In this document: in pieces, positions 37,406 to 51,530 of the stretch
Numbering within the stretch: position 1 is the first letter of the stretch
How the letters are laid out: every line of letters starts with the position of its first letter
Source: Archilochus colubris
Taxonomy: Eukaryota; Chordata; Aves; Apodiformes; Trochilidae
DNA: 64,000 nucleotides
Reading direction: 5' to 3'
NCBI GenBank assembly: GCA_023079485.1
Contig: CM041097.1
Span: 13,611,561-13,675,560 of the forward strand
Position numbers and translations under genes: made by a program
The notes under the pieces: model-generated
Database searches by the model: none
Told to the model about the DNA's origin: nothing
Seen by the model: the letters and a program-made list of their open reading frames with translations, nothing else

Positions 37406-40400
37406 TGGAGATTCTGCCATATCCCAAGTATGAAAGTATTCTTTACACAGCAAGTAAAATGACTTGCAGAGAATATGGCTGTTCAACATATTGCTTTTAT
37501 ATCCTAGTAGGCCAAAATTTCACCTTTGCTATTGCTATCTGCAGTTTTCAAGTTTGTTTGTCATCAATGCATGAATCAGCAGCACTCTAGTAAGCAGGTC
37601 CTTACCTATAGAAATAATATGCCAAGAGATACTGAGGCAGAACCAAACTTGGGTGATGAAGTTTGCTTGGAAATGTTGCATTTCTAAACATTGAATACTT
37701 ATTCAATGTATAATCATCTTTTTGTGCTGTATGAACTTCCAGAAGTTCTAGCTGAGGTACTCCTATGCCTAGTTTATTTTTTTTTAGGGATTGAGCACAA
37801 AAACTAGGGAAACAGGATCTGTGAAATCTGTAGGAGATTAAATGCAGATTTTTCCAGCCATTTGCAAATCTGCTGGAGATTCAGAAGACTTTATAGAAGA
37901 AATTAGGTACGAGCACTTTGAGTTTTGTAGATGAATTTCACATCTCATCAGCTTGAAGCTGGTAAGTTTATGTGCAAATAAAATGTTAATGCAAGTCAGA
38001 GATGGTTGAGTGTGTGTTTGTGTACACACATGCAGATAGTAATGTGCAAAAGCTTTAGAAAGGTTGTTATTTCTGTACTTAAAAAGACCCATGAATACAT
38101 TACAGATTGGGAAGAAAATAAACATGAACAGAAAGAGTTGGAAACCACTTAAAATGCTTTCTTATACACCCTTCAAATTAAAGGTTATTTTCAGAAAACA
38201 GTAGCATGTTTTCCAAAGAAAAATCTTCCTTAGAGGGACTAGAAAATATAAATAGTAAAAACTTACAGGAAAAAATATATAAACAAGGCAGTAGCAGTGG
38301 AAGCATCTAGTAAAGGAAGGTGCATGTCAATGAAGAATTACTGGCCAATTGATGTATGTTTAATGAGAATAAATATTTTGAATGAAGCAAGACAAAGCAA
38401 ATACAAAATGTTATGAATGAGAATGGTAAATTTGCCAATATCCTTTCATCTATATCATACTAAATTAATGTCTGTTTGTAATAAGAGGGGAACCACGTGC
38501 TGTGTTCTCATATTGCAAGAATAATAACTTTTCTCCTGTAAATAAAGAGGTTCTTAACCCCTATTAAGGAGAAACATTTTTAGATAGAAGTTTACATCTC
38601 AAAAATCTTAGACTTCTGGTACATTTTAGGACACTGAAAAGCATGAGTGGACTAGAGAACAACTGTTATTTTCAGGTGGCTACAATATGGATAAACCAGG
38701 GACAGTGTGTTGGTCTGAGATCTATTCCAGGCAAAAGAAGCAGTGGCTGAGGGAAGCAGCAAATAGTGTGAATAGGGCAGTAATGTGATTGATGCTGAGC
38801 ATCCCTGCTTACTGGGAAACTGCCAGGCTTTCTGCAATGGTATTTTCAAGTTTAACTGACATACAGTCATAAGATATACTTTGATTTCTGTAAGACACTG
38901 GGTTTAGCTCCTTCTGACAGCTTAACTTGAAAGAGAGGGTGGAGTACAAGGGGGGCAGCAACTAAAATGGGGCAAATATAGTCTTGAAATAAAGAAAACC
39001 ACTTAGTCTGCCTGTCCCCACTGGGTTGTAACTGGGTCTTACATTCTTTCTGTAGAAGTGGCAGTTTTTCTCCCCTCACATGATGTGAAGGTGCTGGTGC
39101 AACAGGAAGCTGTGTCTGACACCAGCACCGTTGGTTTGTTTGTTTTGCCAGTGTAATAATGTCAGAGCTTTATTGAATGAGCTGACTTCAAGCTGTTGAT
39201 ATAGTTTAGACCTTGGCAGCTCTCTAATCTTGAAGCTTTAGTGTTTGATTGCATTCGTTTGCCCTGCAAATAGTCAACTGTGTAAGTTATCTCAAAGTGA
39301 GAATATATCTAAAGCCTGTATTTATAATGGACAAGGTTCACAGGAATGCAGAGACCTTGTAAAACACACATGGTCTCTTCTTTGAATATTCAGTGAAATA
39401 CTGAGTTCTGCTTCCTGAAACCTGTCAAATCATGTGATTACAAGAATCCTTTAATTATTTAATGGTATGTGAAATCACTGCCTATTTTTGTCAGGTCACT
39501 GCTTAGTTTTGTGTTGATACTACACGGTGGTATCCTACCTGCTGCATTTGTGTAAACCAACACTTTTTGCCATTATGGATGGAGGCAGTGGTGAGATACA
39601 TTAGGTAATTATTTTTTTTTATTTTTAAACTAGGTGCTTGAATTTTGTTGTGGTTTTCATGTTATCAGTTTCCTCACAAGCATTCCTTTGCAGGTTTTGG
39701 TAGGGTAATGAGAGAAACAAATGCACACACGCAGTCTGTTCCTCATTGATAAACTGTTTGGTTTCAAATACATCAGCCCAGGTACAATGCAACTACTGCA
39801 GTTGAAGCTCTGTATATAGTTTAATTCTAAATGCCCCCTCCTAGGGCTTTATATCTTCATTTGGGGATCAGTTTGACAAATCTGTGCATAGTGCAGAAAA
39901 CATTGCTGAGAATTAGAGTGAAAATTTATGGCTGCTTTTTGAGACTATAGAAAAAGAGAGTATATGTTTTAGGAAATGTGGTTTCACTTTTTTTTTTTCC
40001 ATGAATACCTGAGCTTCTTAGAGTTTCTTTTGTGGGATTTGGTTTTATTAACTGTTGTCATTCTGGACGTAGTGAGTGAATTCTGCATGCTTAAAGGCTT
40101 TCTGTTCTAGAAGCACTGACATGTAACATCAGTCTGAGAGGAAAATCAAGTGACCCTTAAGTCCTCAGCTTATGCTTTCTCAGGCATCTTAAAAAACAAG
40201 AAAACAATTAAAAGTAAACAAAACCCACAACAGGTTGACTGTTCAGGGGTCTTGAAGCTTGAGCTACCTTGTAGCTGTTCAACACAGACTCCAGCTGTTA
40301 CTGTTGCAGATTTATAGGTTTATATCTTGAGGAAGAGGATGGATGCATGGTCTTCCTTCAATGTCTGTCAGCCTGTATTTTTGAGCATTTCTTGCTGGAG

Positions 40401-43400
40401 GCTTTGTTGCTCTGACTAATTAGTTCTTTGTGGAGTCTTCCATGCTGTCTTGGCACAGGCATTCTCCATGGCAGAAAAGTGATTAGATATTGGGAGAAAA
40501 CACCAAAATGTCTGGAAATGCTTCCTTTTCCAGGTGGATCTTTTTTTTTATCTGGTGTATTACACAGCTGTTCAAACTGCTGTGCTAAAACAGTGGGAGA
40601 ATTAGCTACTGGAAAGGTGTGGGAGGATGTCTGCTTCCAAAAGTCTAAATGCAGTGTGCTGTTAAATTTCTGTGGTTGTTTCTCATTCAACTGTAGTAGG
40701 TGGTAAAAGCAGATGATCAATAGTACAAGCAGGAGATTAGCAGTTGGAGTTCTGAACACTTCTTTTAATTGGGTTGATTCAGTATGCTGAAAATTGAAGG
40801 ATGCACTAAGAGATTAGTGATGGAGTGAATGAGGGGAAGAAAGCAGAATTTGGGGGTTCTGGTGTGAGCTGAAGTTAACACTGAGTGGTCATAAGTTGGC
40901 AAACTAGAGCTTGATGCATATTTAGGAACCAAGAAGATCAGTTGGTTACTCAGGATCATCAGATCTTGCCAAGGTCACTCAGTGTGCCATTTGAAGGAAA
41001 TCCTAAGCTTTTGAAGAGAGCAGTTCACTGCGTTGAGTTGTACAGTGGAGGCTTTATCCCATTGATAATGTCTTCATTGAACACTCAGGATTTAAGATTC
41101 TCCTTCATGCTCCTGATAGCGCCTTTGGAAACTTCTTTTCAAGCAATATATGAGTATGTCAACATTCAACTGATAAAGCCATAAAACTAATTGAAAGGAA
41201 GCACAAATGTCATGTCTGTCAAGGATGAGCTTTCTAAATACAGCATAACTTGAAAAAGCATCAGAATGCCCTGCTAGAGTTTTTTTTCTGCAGGTATAAG
41301 AGTCATAGGCAGTTTAGGGTGTGGTGACATTCTTCACTGCTCCTATTCCATTTATGCATTGGTTGTGGCATGAATCTTCAGAAGAATTACCAAATCATAC
41401 AATTTCAAAAGGCTATAGTATGTAAATATAGCAAGCTAAAAAGTCCCTTTTGTCCAAGTCACTTTAATGTTGCCATTTGAACATTTTGATCTATAGCCCC
41501 AAAATAGCTTTCAAGTGTGGCTTTCTGAATTGAGTATATAAATAAATTCACTCTTCCTTTCCCAGAGAGGCAGGAAGGGTGTGTATGAGTTTAACTATTT
41601 CATAATTCCTTCTCGGATGAATTACTAACACAAAACAATACCTCACCCCCACACCCTTGCCCCATACCAGGTGTGGAAGAAACATTTTTGGTGGGACGTG
41701 GTTTTACCCTGAGATTATTAAAGACTTATTTCAATGTTCAGGTTTTTCCCCTGAGCAAGTAGAAGTTCAAATTAATGCTAAATGTTTGAAAAGGCAAGTA
41801 TAGAAATGCAGAAAGCCCTCAGGAGAGATGTTACAAATATAATCTAGTTCAGAATTGCAGTCCCATCCTTACCTTTAAGAGAACCCTCAGCCAGCAGGTT
41901 GTGAGGAATGCATGCAGACCCTGCTACTGCTTAACTGCTTTTATTCCATTGCCTTTTCAGTCCCTAAGACTGCTGAAGTAAATTGGTTTTGGAACATGTG
42001 AATTTCTACTGCTTAAAAATAAACTGTGCAAACATGAAACCTTTGAGTTTTGTAACCCAATTTATCTGATAACTTTTTCTTTCTTTCTCCTTTTCTCAGT
42101 GCTCAAGGTTTGCTTTTGCTGACAATTTATATTATTTTCCCTCCTAATAATCTCTTGCTTGCACATACAAGGCAGAAGCCATGTATATGGTTTTCCTGGA
42201 TTACTAAATTGACAGAACACCAGAACAAACAGCAATGTGTTGCGAGCAGAATTAGCTAATGTTTAACCTCCTTTTTAATTTATTCAGGCGCTAACTCTGC
42301 TTGGCTCTAGTAAAAGCATCTCAATTACTTCAGATCATTCTGTGGCTTGCAAGCTGATTACACTAACCTGTCAAGATGAATGCTGGGTCTAACTGGAAGA
42401 GCCTAGAGTCAGGATATTTGCAGAGGGTTTTTTCCAGCAGACATCCAGGTAGAACCTGCTCGATAATCTGTAAATGTGGAATCCTTTTAATTCATCACTG
42501 TTGCTAGAACATGTTAGTGTCTAATGTTAACTGAAATACTCCAGTTGGTGAAGTATTCTGTTAAACAAAAATAAAAGTGGAAATGTAATGTGGTGATGGT
42601 GGGGAAAAAAAACTTTGAAATCTTCTGGAGATTAATCCAAATGAGCTTCATTAGGTGTTCTCCATTGGCATCCAAATGCTGGTGCCATTGTATTTGCATG
42701 TGCCTAGGTTGAAACTAATTGAAATTGAACCTAATGATGACTTGCATGAGACAGTCCCATCTGCAGTTAGGTTCAAACCAGAGGCAATCTGCTGCCATCT
42801 AAGTTGCCATCCTGTATTGGATTTTCTTGTCAATCTGTTATTCTGTATTTGCAGTCTATCCTGATATAGTGGAAATCTGACTAGTTTCTGGAGGTGCTTT
42901 GTGTCTAAAGGCTTCAATTAAAAGAATGCTCATTTCCAGTGGTGTTCAAGGAAACTTGTAGACTTTGAGCTGTTTTGTAACTTTTGAACTCTATTCTTTC
43001 AGCTCTCTGTGGTTTTTTTTTAGAAGGGGGAAAAACCCAGCTCTTAATCTCCAAGCATTTCCTTCCTCTGTAATTTTAAAACCATTTCCTTCCCTTTTCT
43101 CCACAGACAATCCAATGTGCAGGTTTTAATTTATTTTTTTTTTCCTAGTTGGAGGAGGAAAAAGCCTGTGATAAACATCAGTGCAGGACTTGCAGCCAGG
43201 GGCCATTTCTGCCTGCACAATCACTTTTCCATACTTCTGTTACATTAATTTATTTCTTGTGCCTTCATTGATTTTCCTGATAGTGCCCAACTTGTATCTG
43301 GGCTGGATTATGGACAGGTTTCCCAACCTTTATGTAGGTTAAGGATAACTGTCCCCACCATGGCATCCTCTCAGCTTGTAGCATCTCCCCTGTCAGTCAG

Positions 43401-46400
43401 CCCATTCACTTACAGACAGGTTACATTGGCACAGGTTCTATGAAATCAGCAGGAATAATTACAAATCGAAGCTTGCATGGATTTAAGCAGCACATTGGAT
43501 TGAGCCTGTTTATGCTACATCCCCCAGCTCTGGCCAGAAACTAAATCTGCAGCTTGCTCCAACTTCATTATGCAGATACTGAAACATCCCAACATTTTCT
43601 CTTAAATTTAGCAGTGCCTTGACATTAAATATTTCAAGAGGGTTTTGTTGAACAGAGTGTAGATTTTTTTTTTTTTTTCGTTCTTAAAGGTTACTTCTTG
43701 TTGGAATTAAATGGGAGGTTGGGAGTTCTTAGCAGATGTTATGATTAAATCTGACTGGTTGTAGGCTCCTTCCTCCCCCAGCTCCCAAATGTAACATTTG
43801 GGATGATGAAGAGCAGAATTTACAAGTTATGTTGGTACCTCTAATTGTTCAGGGTTTGGATTTTTTGGAGATTTCTTTGGGTTTTTTTTTTGTGTATGTG
43901 TGAACGAATTTTTTAGTGAGCAAAAGCTGGGCTGCAAAACTGATATTTTTTTTATCTGCATGTAACTGTGTCAGTATGTGTGTCGGTAAGTCCCCTTCCT
44001 ATGGAATCATCCTGATAAGTGTGAATGGGTGGTTTGATATGTGACTTCAGCAGCCTCAGCTGAAGACAAATAAAGGAACTGATGTGTGTTAAGTCTTTTG
44101 TATGTGTCTGCTGGATAAATTTTATGTGCTTACACTTCTCAGATGGATTTTGTTCTTTTTGAGTGCAGGAACTAGATATTAGTAAATCTTACCTCCAGAA
44201 CAGTTCTTCTTATTTCTTTTTCTTACAGTGAAATTGCCTGCTCTCAGGCTAGTGTTGACCCAATCATCTAATATGTGCCTTTTTTGCCTCAGGCTCTTCA
44301 GCCTTCGATTTGTAAAAGCATTGTTAAATCCAGCTCACGCTGTTCCTCCAGTTTCTCTCCTTGTGCAGTTTGTCAGTTCTGTGCTGGCTGCCCTTGTGCA
44401 AGGACCTTTCTCAGTGGACCCCAAAGGAGGCTGGGTGTTTTCCACAGATGCCTTTTGGGAATCACATTGGGATTGCCTAGCAGTGAAAGGCTGGGCAGAG
44501 GGTTTTTTCTCAATCAGTGCAGCAGAACTGGGAGTGCTGCTGGGGAGTGCGAAGCCTTTGTTCTTCAAGGAGGCTTCTTACCCAGCAGCTCTTCTGCCAG
44601 CAGCACAGGGATGCATCTTTGCCATCAGAGCTACCAGAGAAACTGCTCTTCCAGGGTGAGCCTTCTGTATGAGCTGGGTGAAATAAACCATGCAAGGGCT
44701 TCGAAACAGTTTGTGTTGGCTACTAGAATTACTTAACGTGTTTTAAAAAGGCAGTGAATTCTAGCAGTTGCTCTATTTCCATAGCAAAGAGAGCTACCTG
44801 GGAACTGAGAAAAAACCCTGTCCCTTTATTTTTTTTCATTCACCACAGTACCTGTATCATGCCAGCACCAGGACAAAGGCAGTGGAAGGGGATTGTTGTG
44901 ATAGTGCTGGTATGGAGGAGACTGTTTAACACCCTCTGGATATTAAAGTAGGATTTAGCTACTGGAAACGTGACCACTGGAGATGTACTGAAAAAGAGTA
45001 ACTAAGAACAGCCCAGGAGCCCAGCTGTTCCTCTGCTTGCTGATGACCATATTTCAGGATTCTGCTCGACAATTAACAGTTAAGAAATGGGTATTTGAGG
45101 AGCTAACCTACTGTTTCCTTGTACCTTATTTCGCAGATGTTTCAGGAAAGCCTGAGTAGTCCACCAACTGTTAATAAATAGGATCATCTTTCGTGTATAT
45201 TAATGTGTCTAAAGTCTGCAGGATATTCTGGAAAAATCTGTCTTTTTCTTCTCTGCTCTAATATTTAGGCTTTGGTGGCAGGGCTGTGTAATGAAAAAGA
45301 AATCAATATTCCTGTGTCTGAGCCCTAGAAATAAACATTTTTAATAGACTTAAAAACAAGACTTCATGCACTTATGTACATGTGTATAAAAACTTAGAGA
45401 TCCATACCAGGTGAAAACAGGGCTGCTTTTCCAAGGAAAGCCCAGAACTTTCTTTCTAATACAAATTATGAAAATTAAGTTATACTCTGCCCTGGGCACT
45501 CGAAACATCTAAACCTGTATTTTAGCCTTCTTTAGTTCTTAGACTTTTAAGATTTATTTTCAGTGATAGCTGCACTTCTTTTTTCATGTGATAAGAGAGT
45601 ATATCAGTAGTGCCCATCTGAGTGTAGTGTTCTGATACAAAATGATCACATAAGATGGTGAGGAAAGTGTTTCTTCCTTCATGAGGTCCCTGACCTCTTC
45701 CTGCCACACACATCAGGGAGATGAGCAGGGTGACAAGTATAAATATTGTACCTCATCACATTTTTTTATTGGTTTTGTTTTATGTAGAACAAGCTAAGCT
45801 GTTTGCAGATGGAACAATGAGTTTTCAGTGCCAGGAGAGATTTCTTGGGTGATCTCTTTGGAGCAGAAGCCCTTAGTTGGGTTATATATACAGTACTGTA
45901 CCCTTGCAGTAAAAGGAATGATTAGGAGCAGAAGTCTATTCTTTCTGGACTGGCTTCATTTAAAGTTACTGGTTCACCTTTGAACTGCTGTTCATTGTCT
46001 TGTGGCTTTACAAAGGAGCAGCTAAGGCGTATTGAAACTTAAAAATCAATTAAAAAAAAAAATCATCCATCTCTATATATCTATTTGTGACCTCGAGGTG
46101 GAGAAGGCACACAGATCCGTTTTCATTTTGAGCAGCTATTGATACCGAATATGTCTTACAAAGACCTGCTGAAATTGCTAATAATAGTATCTACCTGCAA
46201 GAGATTGTAAGTGCCCTGACCTAGTTGAAGATTAAGTGTATTAAAATGTTATTAACATAGGAAAAAACCAAACCAAAGCTGGCTGTGTGTTCCACTGTCC
46301 TCTGCTTGTCTGGAGGAGCATTGGGAAGGCTGTTAATGCAGCTTAAATACTGCTGCTGATGCAGCTGTGGGCCTACCAGTGGGAACTGAGCAGGATGTTT

Positions 46401-46524
46401 TCAGTTGTCAGAATGACAGTAGACTCAACATTTAATTGTCTTTGTTTATACAGCAACAGTCTATACTTAGTAATCTTGAATCCTGGTTAACAAGCAATAC
46501 TGTGTAAAAGGGTGGAGGGGAAAG

Positions 46525-46543
46525 AAAAAAAAAAAAAAAAAAA
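46525..46543. repeat. poly(A) run of 19
   Basis: A continuous A run on the + strand after GGGGAAAG. No retroposed body is recognised before it. Confidence 0.75.
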
Positions 46544-47002
46544 GATCAACACTTGGGATAGTTTGATAGGCCATAGTTTCCCAGTGCCTTACTGAACTCC
46601 AGGATGAGGCAGGGGCATCTGGGGCAGACCTGGTACTGTTTCAGGTAGAGATTAAACAGCAAGCAGAAGACCTTGAATTACACAGCAGGATTCCCATCTA
46701 GGACTGATCACACTGTTACTTTACTCATTTCTCAAGTATTTGTCTAGCTACGGATTTCAATGACACTAGGAAAGTAACATACTACCTTTAGTTGTAGTGC
46801 TTGTTAGATGGAAAATATAAAGGGGAGTTTTTGCACTTGTCTAGCAGAATTTCATTTGATGTTTTGTTTAAAAAGCTGTGAAGAAAATAGAATAGTCTCT
46901 ACCAATAGACATGCATCTCCCTTTCTCTGCTGCACATACAACCTCAAAAAAAGCTGCCATTTTAGTAAGACAAAACCATAAGATTCTTGGTGAAAGCATG
47001 GC

Positions 47003-47053
47003 TTCTTTTTTTTTTTCTTTGCTTTTTCCTTTTCCTTTTTTTTTTTTTTTTTT
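47003..47053. repeat. T-rich pyrimidine tract
   Basis: TTCTTT, CTTTTTCC and TTTTCC units lead into a run of about 18 T. Only one G interrupts the pyrimidines. The lysine-rich minus-strand frames across it are artefacts. Confidence 0.75.
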
Positions 47054-49181
47054 CCTCCTAGCATTTTTATATTTATGCTCCAGTGGGTACTGCATAAAGT
47101 GGTTCTGTTCTTTAGGATGCAAAGGACACATACATGTGCTTCTGGGAACATCTGGCTGGCTGCTTAGAAGATGCCAGTGATCTAAGAGTTTGAATGAGAT
47201 GTCCTTTTAGGTAAATCTGTACTCATTATTTCTTTAATATTAATTGAATGAGACAATGCATGAAATCCTGGCTCCAGCAAACTAGATGGCAGAACTCCCA
47301 CTGATTTCAATATGCCTGAGCTTTTTCTTTCCGTGTCTTGGTTGCTGTGATTTTTTTATTTTTTTTTTCCACCTATCATTGTTGCAATGAACTGTTCAAG
47401 GAAAAGAGAAGAGCAAGCAAACTCCATGTAATTTAAACTGTCACTCAGCAATTGTCCTGCAAAGCAGCTGAAGGAATGTGACACTCTGGTGGTCATGTGC
47501 CTTGACGGTGAACTCAGACCCATAGAGACCTCTCCAAGAGTTGGCTTAATCAGTGTTCCTCCAGAGAGTTCTGTCATTCTCAAATGCTTTTTGCTTATGC
47601 TGCTGTAAATTAGAAGTTAAACTGCAAAAGTTGAAGCATGAAGTGAGAAGAGAGTTAGTCATGTGCCTCTTGATTTTAAACAAATAAAAATAACAAACTA
47701 TTTCTTAAAGAACTTGGTTAAACAACAGGTCTAGTAATTTTCAGAGAACAGACATTTTGCATGTTAAACTAAACGACAGGCTTCACTTCACCTCTCTCAG
47801 ACTATGAAGTGTCAAAACTGAAGGTCAAAGAACAGTGGTATTGACTGCTATGGGGTTTTCTGGGGACTCATTTGTTGCTTTGGGGTTGGTTGGTTTGGTT
47901 TGCACTTCTTGGCAAACTACTTTGAAAAAATCTGGGTCCAGTCAGGATAGGATTGTCTTCAGGAAGAGCTTTGCACATCTCAGGTTTGAATCTTTGCTAT
48001 AATCTGTATTAAAAAACCAGTATAGATGTTTTAAATTTTTTTTCACATAAGAACAGTGATTCAGGAGTATAAAGTTTTTGTTCTTTTTTGTGTGTGTGCA
48101 AGGAACACGGGGGCAGTCACTCAATGGTAGCACTTACTCTAATGATGCAGATAAACTGTTCTTGCTCTTCTCACTGTATATAGGTTTACATTTCTTCCCT
48201 GCTGTGCACAGTTTTAGTGCCTGATTTATCAACTTCAGTTACAGGGGCAGAGCTTGATCTCTTTTCCTACATCACTTCTATATGCAGCCAGATGGGTGCA
48301 TTGGCTGCCATGTTTTTTAAAAACCAAAAACACTCAGCAGCCCATCTGGAATCTCGGTTGGTGTTGGCTGGAGCCAGCATTGAGCAGAGATTCCAGATAA
48401 GTGCCAGCAGCAACACATTTCTCACTTTAAAAAAAAAAATGTCATTTTCTTTCAGTTCTTGAGTTGAAACTTAAGATGGAATAAAAAACTGTGTTAGTTC
48501 CAAAAATACAAAAGCACTGCAATGTGAGTGCAGATACTTTGTGAAATATTCAGGGACTGATCTGAAAATGTGCTGGGAATTCAGCAGCTACTTAAAGAAG
48601 CTGTGGTTATGCTGCACTTGAAATCTGGATTGTAGTATGTGCAGGCATTTATATTGTAGCTCTAAGGTACACAGCACACTCACCACTATGGTTGAACTTT
48701 TGGTGGCATGGGCTTCCACTTGGAGTACATTAGCCCTGCAGGGAATCTGATTACAGCTTTGGGTTAGCTTTCCCGGTGTAAACCCAATTATTTTTAAGTA
48801 AGGTGGAGTGTGTTTTGAAAAATCTGACCTCATTTAACTAGGTAAGTAGTTGTTCAGTGGGGACCTAGAAAGCCCTGTCTGCTCCCTAAGTTACTGATAG
48901 CACATGCACAAATTTTTGAAGTTGCTCTAATAAGTGTATGCATTGGGAAGTAACAATGTAGGGGAAGAGCAAGAAAATCTCCCGGGTATGTTGCATTTAG
49001 AGTGGATATTGTATGTTTATTTTAGATCCTGCCTCTATGACTGTAAAGAAAAAAGCATGCCTAGATTTTGAATACTCTTAAAAAGAAGTACTGTTTTATT
49101 ATAGTTAATTGCTGCGAAGAGACGTTGGCAAGAGTGGGAAACACTCCAGGATCTAGTTCTGATTTTTTTTTTTTTTTGCAA

Positions 49182-49231
49182 GTTTACTCTTATTTTTAAT
49201 GTAAGTGTTTACTCTTATTTTTAATGTGAAG
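49182..49231 (+). repeat. 25-bp tandem duplication
   Basis: GTTTACTCTTATTTTTAATG occurs twice in direct tandem with a 25-bp period. The copies differ only near their 3' ends (TAAGT against TGAAG), so the duplication is fairly recent. Confidence 0.85.
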
Positions 49232-51410
49232 TAAATTAGAAAGCTTTATTTGCTCCATGGAGCAAAACCCATTTGAGAAGGAACTCTGCTGAGCAATAGA
49301 GGGAACGCAAGGAAATTCTGTCCCCTATAAAGTGCAATTACTCCTGTAATTGCTATTGTTATTCTGATTCTGCTTTTGGACCTCAACAGACCACCTCCAT
49401 GTGAGTCTTCAGTGAGGTTCTACCTCTCAAAACCAGTTGTTCCTCTGAACTTATCAGTGTCCAAAAGCAAAGGTTACTTCTTTTTTGAAAAGAAAACAAA
49501 ACTCAAGCCAAAACCAAACAAGAATGATGATTTTCTTTCCACCTTAAAACTCGGTGCTTACTTCTAAATTGTTCCAGCTTTAAATACATTTTTTCAACAG
49601 GGAGTTTAAATCTATGTATATGTACTCTTTGAGTATGTTGCCAAGCCTTATTATCATGTGCACAGGATTTTTAAGTTGTTTCCATATTCATCCATGATGA
49701 AGTATTCAGGGAGTGTATTCTACCACAAGAGCCATAATAAAGTTAGCTTTATTTACATGCAAGTTACAGGCTATAAAATCCAACTTAATTCATACTGTTT
49801 TGCTGCATTAACTTCTCTCCATTCTCTTTAGGATGCAAGAGTATTTTTGCTTCTTTAGGCTGGAAATTTACTTCTGTCTTTCAGATGGTAGAGAATAGAT
49901 AGAGCAGGAGATAAGCACTTAGAGTCTGCTTCATCTGTGCATATGGAACAATGCTGAACCAGTCCTATACTATTATTATATTATGGTATATTTTATGTTA
50001 ACAATGTTGCATTATTTGAGCAATGGCTTCCAGTGAATCACCTCTGAATTCTCCCCAGGCTGTCCTTTTACATACAGTGCATCAGAAATGCATGCATCTA
50101 GGTGAAATGCTATAGCCAAAAGGGTGTAGCCTTGTTCTGTAGACTAGGCTGCTGTATGGAGTGGAGTAGCTCGTGGAGCTGAACAGAGGAAGCCTTTCTT
50201 ATTCTAGGATGAATTGGGCTCATACTGGAAAGCAGTGGGTGGCCTTCTTGGTAGAGCAAGGAATGACTTCCATGGGTGCGTTTTAGCCAACTTTCTCACG
50301 TGCACAGGTGCACATGAGGGTGCACAGCACTTTGGCTACTTAAAAGAAGGCACTGGTAAAGGGTAAAAAAAAAAAAAAAGATTTTTTTTATTATTGGCAA
50401 GGGTGACTTGAAACATGGGAAGTTTAAATGATGTGGGAATACTTGGGTCTTCTGTCACTGACTGCTTTTGGAAGTGCTGTGAGATGAGACACTGAAAAAT
50501 TCTGGGGTCCTGTGATCTTTGAAACAGGCTGGGCTGCTGGGACAATTTGTAGTGCAAGTGGTTGTTGCCTACTTATTGCAAACGAAGTAAAACTTTGAGG
50601 ATCACAAGCTGAGGTTGAGAAGGTTGTCATGTGAAGGGTGCCACTGATACCAAGTGTTTCCTTAGACACAAAAAGACTTATTGCAGTTTTCAATAATACA
50701 GTTATTACTATAAAATTTTTAAACTATTACTGTTTAGAGCAGTACTACGAAATGCAAGAGTCAATACCTATTTACAGTGTAGGTATTTTGCTTCATTTAA
50801 TGTTCTTTTAGAAGGTCCATTTAGAGTGGTATTTGTGCCTTGGACAACAGTGGAGAAAGGCATTAGAAATTAGGGTGACATAACTATGAAACATGAGAAT
50901 TGGCTGGGGCTGTGGGAACACAGATACAACTGGAACCTTCCAACTTGTGTTTTCGATTTTGCCAGGTTGTGTTTCTTTAAAACTGGAATGACTTTGAGCG
51001 GCCACAAAATGCTAAAGCTTTCGCATCATGATGTGTGGGTGTGGTGTCAGGAACTGTTATTTCCCTTGAGAATATTTGTCATTCCTTGAATAAGATCAGA
51101 AATAGATTTGAGTGCTCACTCCTGTGAATTTTTCTTCTTGGTATTTATTTTATTCTCTTTATTAGATGCTGTTCACGTTCTTGTTTCCTCCTCCTCCCAG
51201 TACCTCTTACGCCTTCTGCATGTTTAATCTCCATCTTGTCCTGTCTGCCTTCTGGGCTATGACCTGTCTTGGCCAGTAACCAGGGAATTCCTGGAAGGGA
51301 AGCAGCGTTGTTGTTCCTCCTGCACCTTGCCCATCAGGACCCTGTGCTTGCAAGTGCTTTCCGAGGCATTGCTCTACTGCAGCAGTAAATATTCTTGCCT
51401 ACTTTTCTGA

Positions 51411-51530
51411 TGTATTCCTCATCTTCTGAAGGTGATTCTAGCTTAAAAGAAAACCAAACAAAGGAAAGCATGTATTCCTCATCTTCTGAAGGTGATTCTA
51501 GCTTAAAAGAAAACCAAACAGAGGAAAGCT
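51411..51530 (+). repeat. 60-bp tandem duplication, two copies
   Basis: Two head-to-tail 60-bp copies (51411-51470 and 51471-51530) begin TGTATTCCTCATCTTCTGAA. They differ at two positions only: A at 51461 against G at 51521, and A at 51470 against T at 51530. About 97% identity implies a recent event. An assembly artefact is possible but unlikely, given the two clean substitutions. Confidence 0.95.

Larger units (their letters stand above)
33971..51410 (+). other. PTPRG: PTPRG intron 1, no confirmed exon
   Basis: AT-rich intronic sequence. It holds a TTG repeat at about 35070-35090, a 24-bp diverged tandem duplication at 37358-37405, poly(A) at 46525-46543, T/C-rich sequence at 47003-47053, a 25-bp tandem duplication at 49182-49231 and poly(A) at 50366-50380. 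A segment at 44229-44700 has an acceptor-like site, an open frame in phase with PTPRG exon 1 and a poly(A) signal; I treat it as a hypothesis and not an exon call. The sequence at 42240-42400 is rich in homeodomain-like motifs. Confidence 0.6.

Noticed and set aside
46852..47180. Lysine-rich minus-strand and Phe-rich plus-strand frames
   Set aside because: They are produced by the T-rich tract at 47003-47053.
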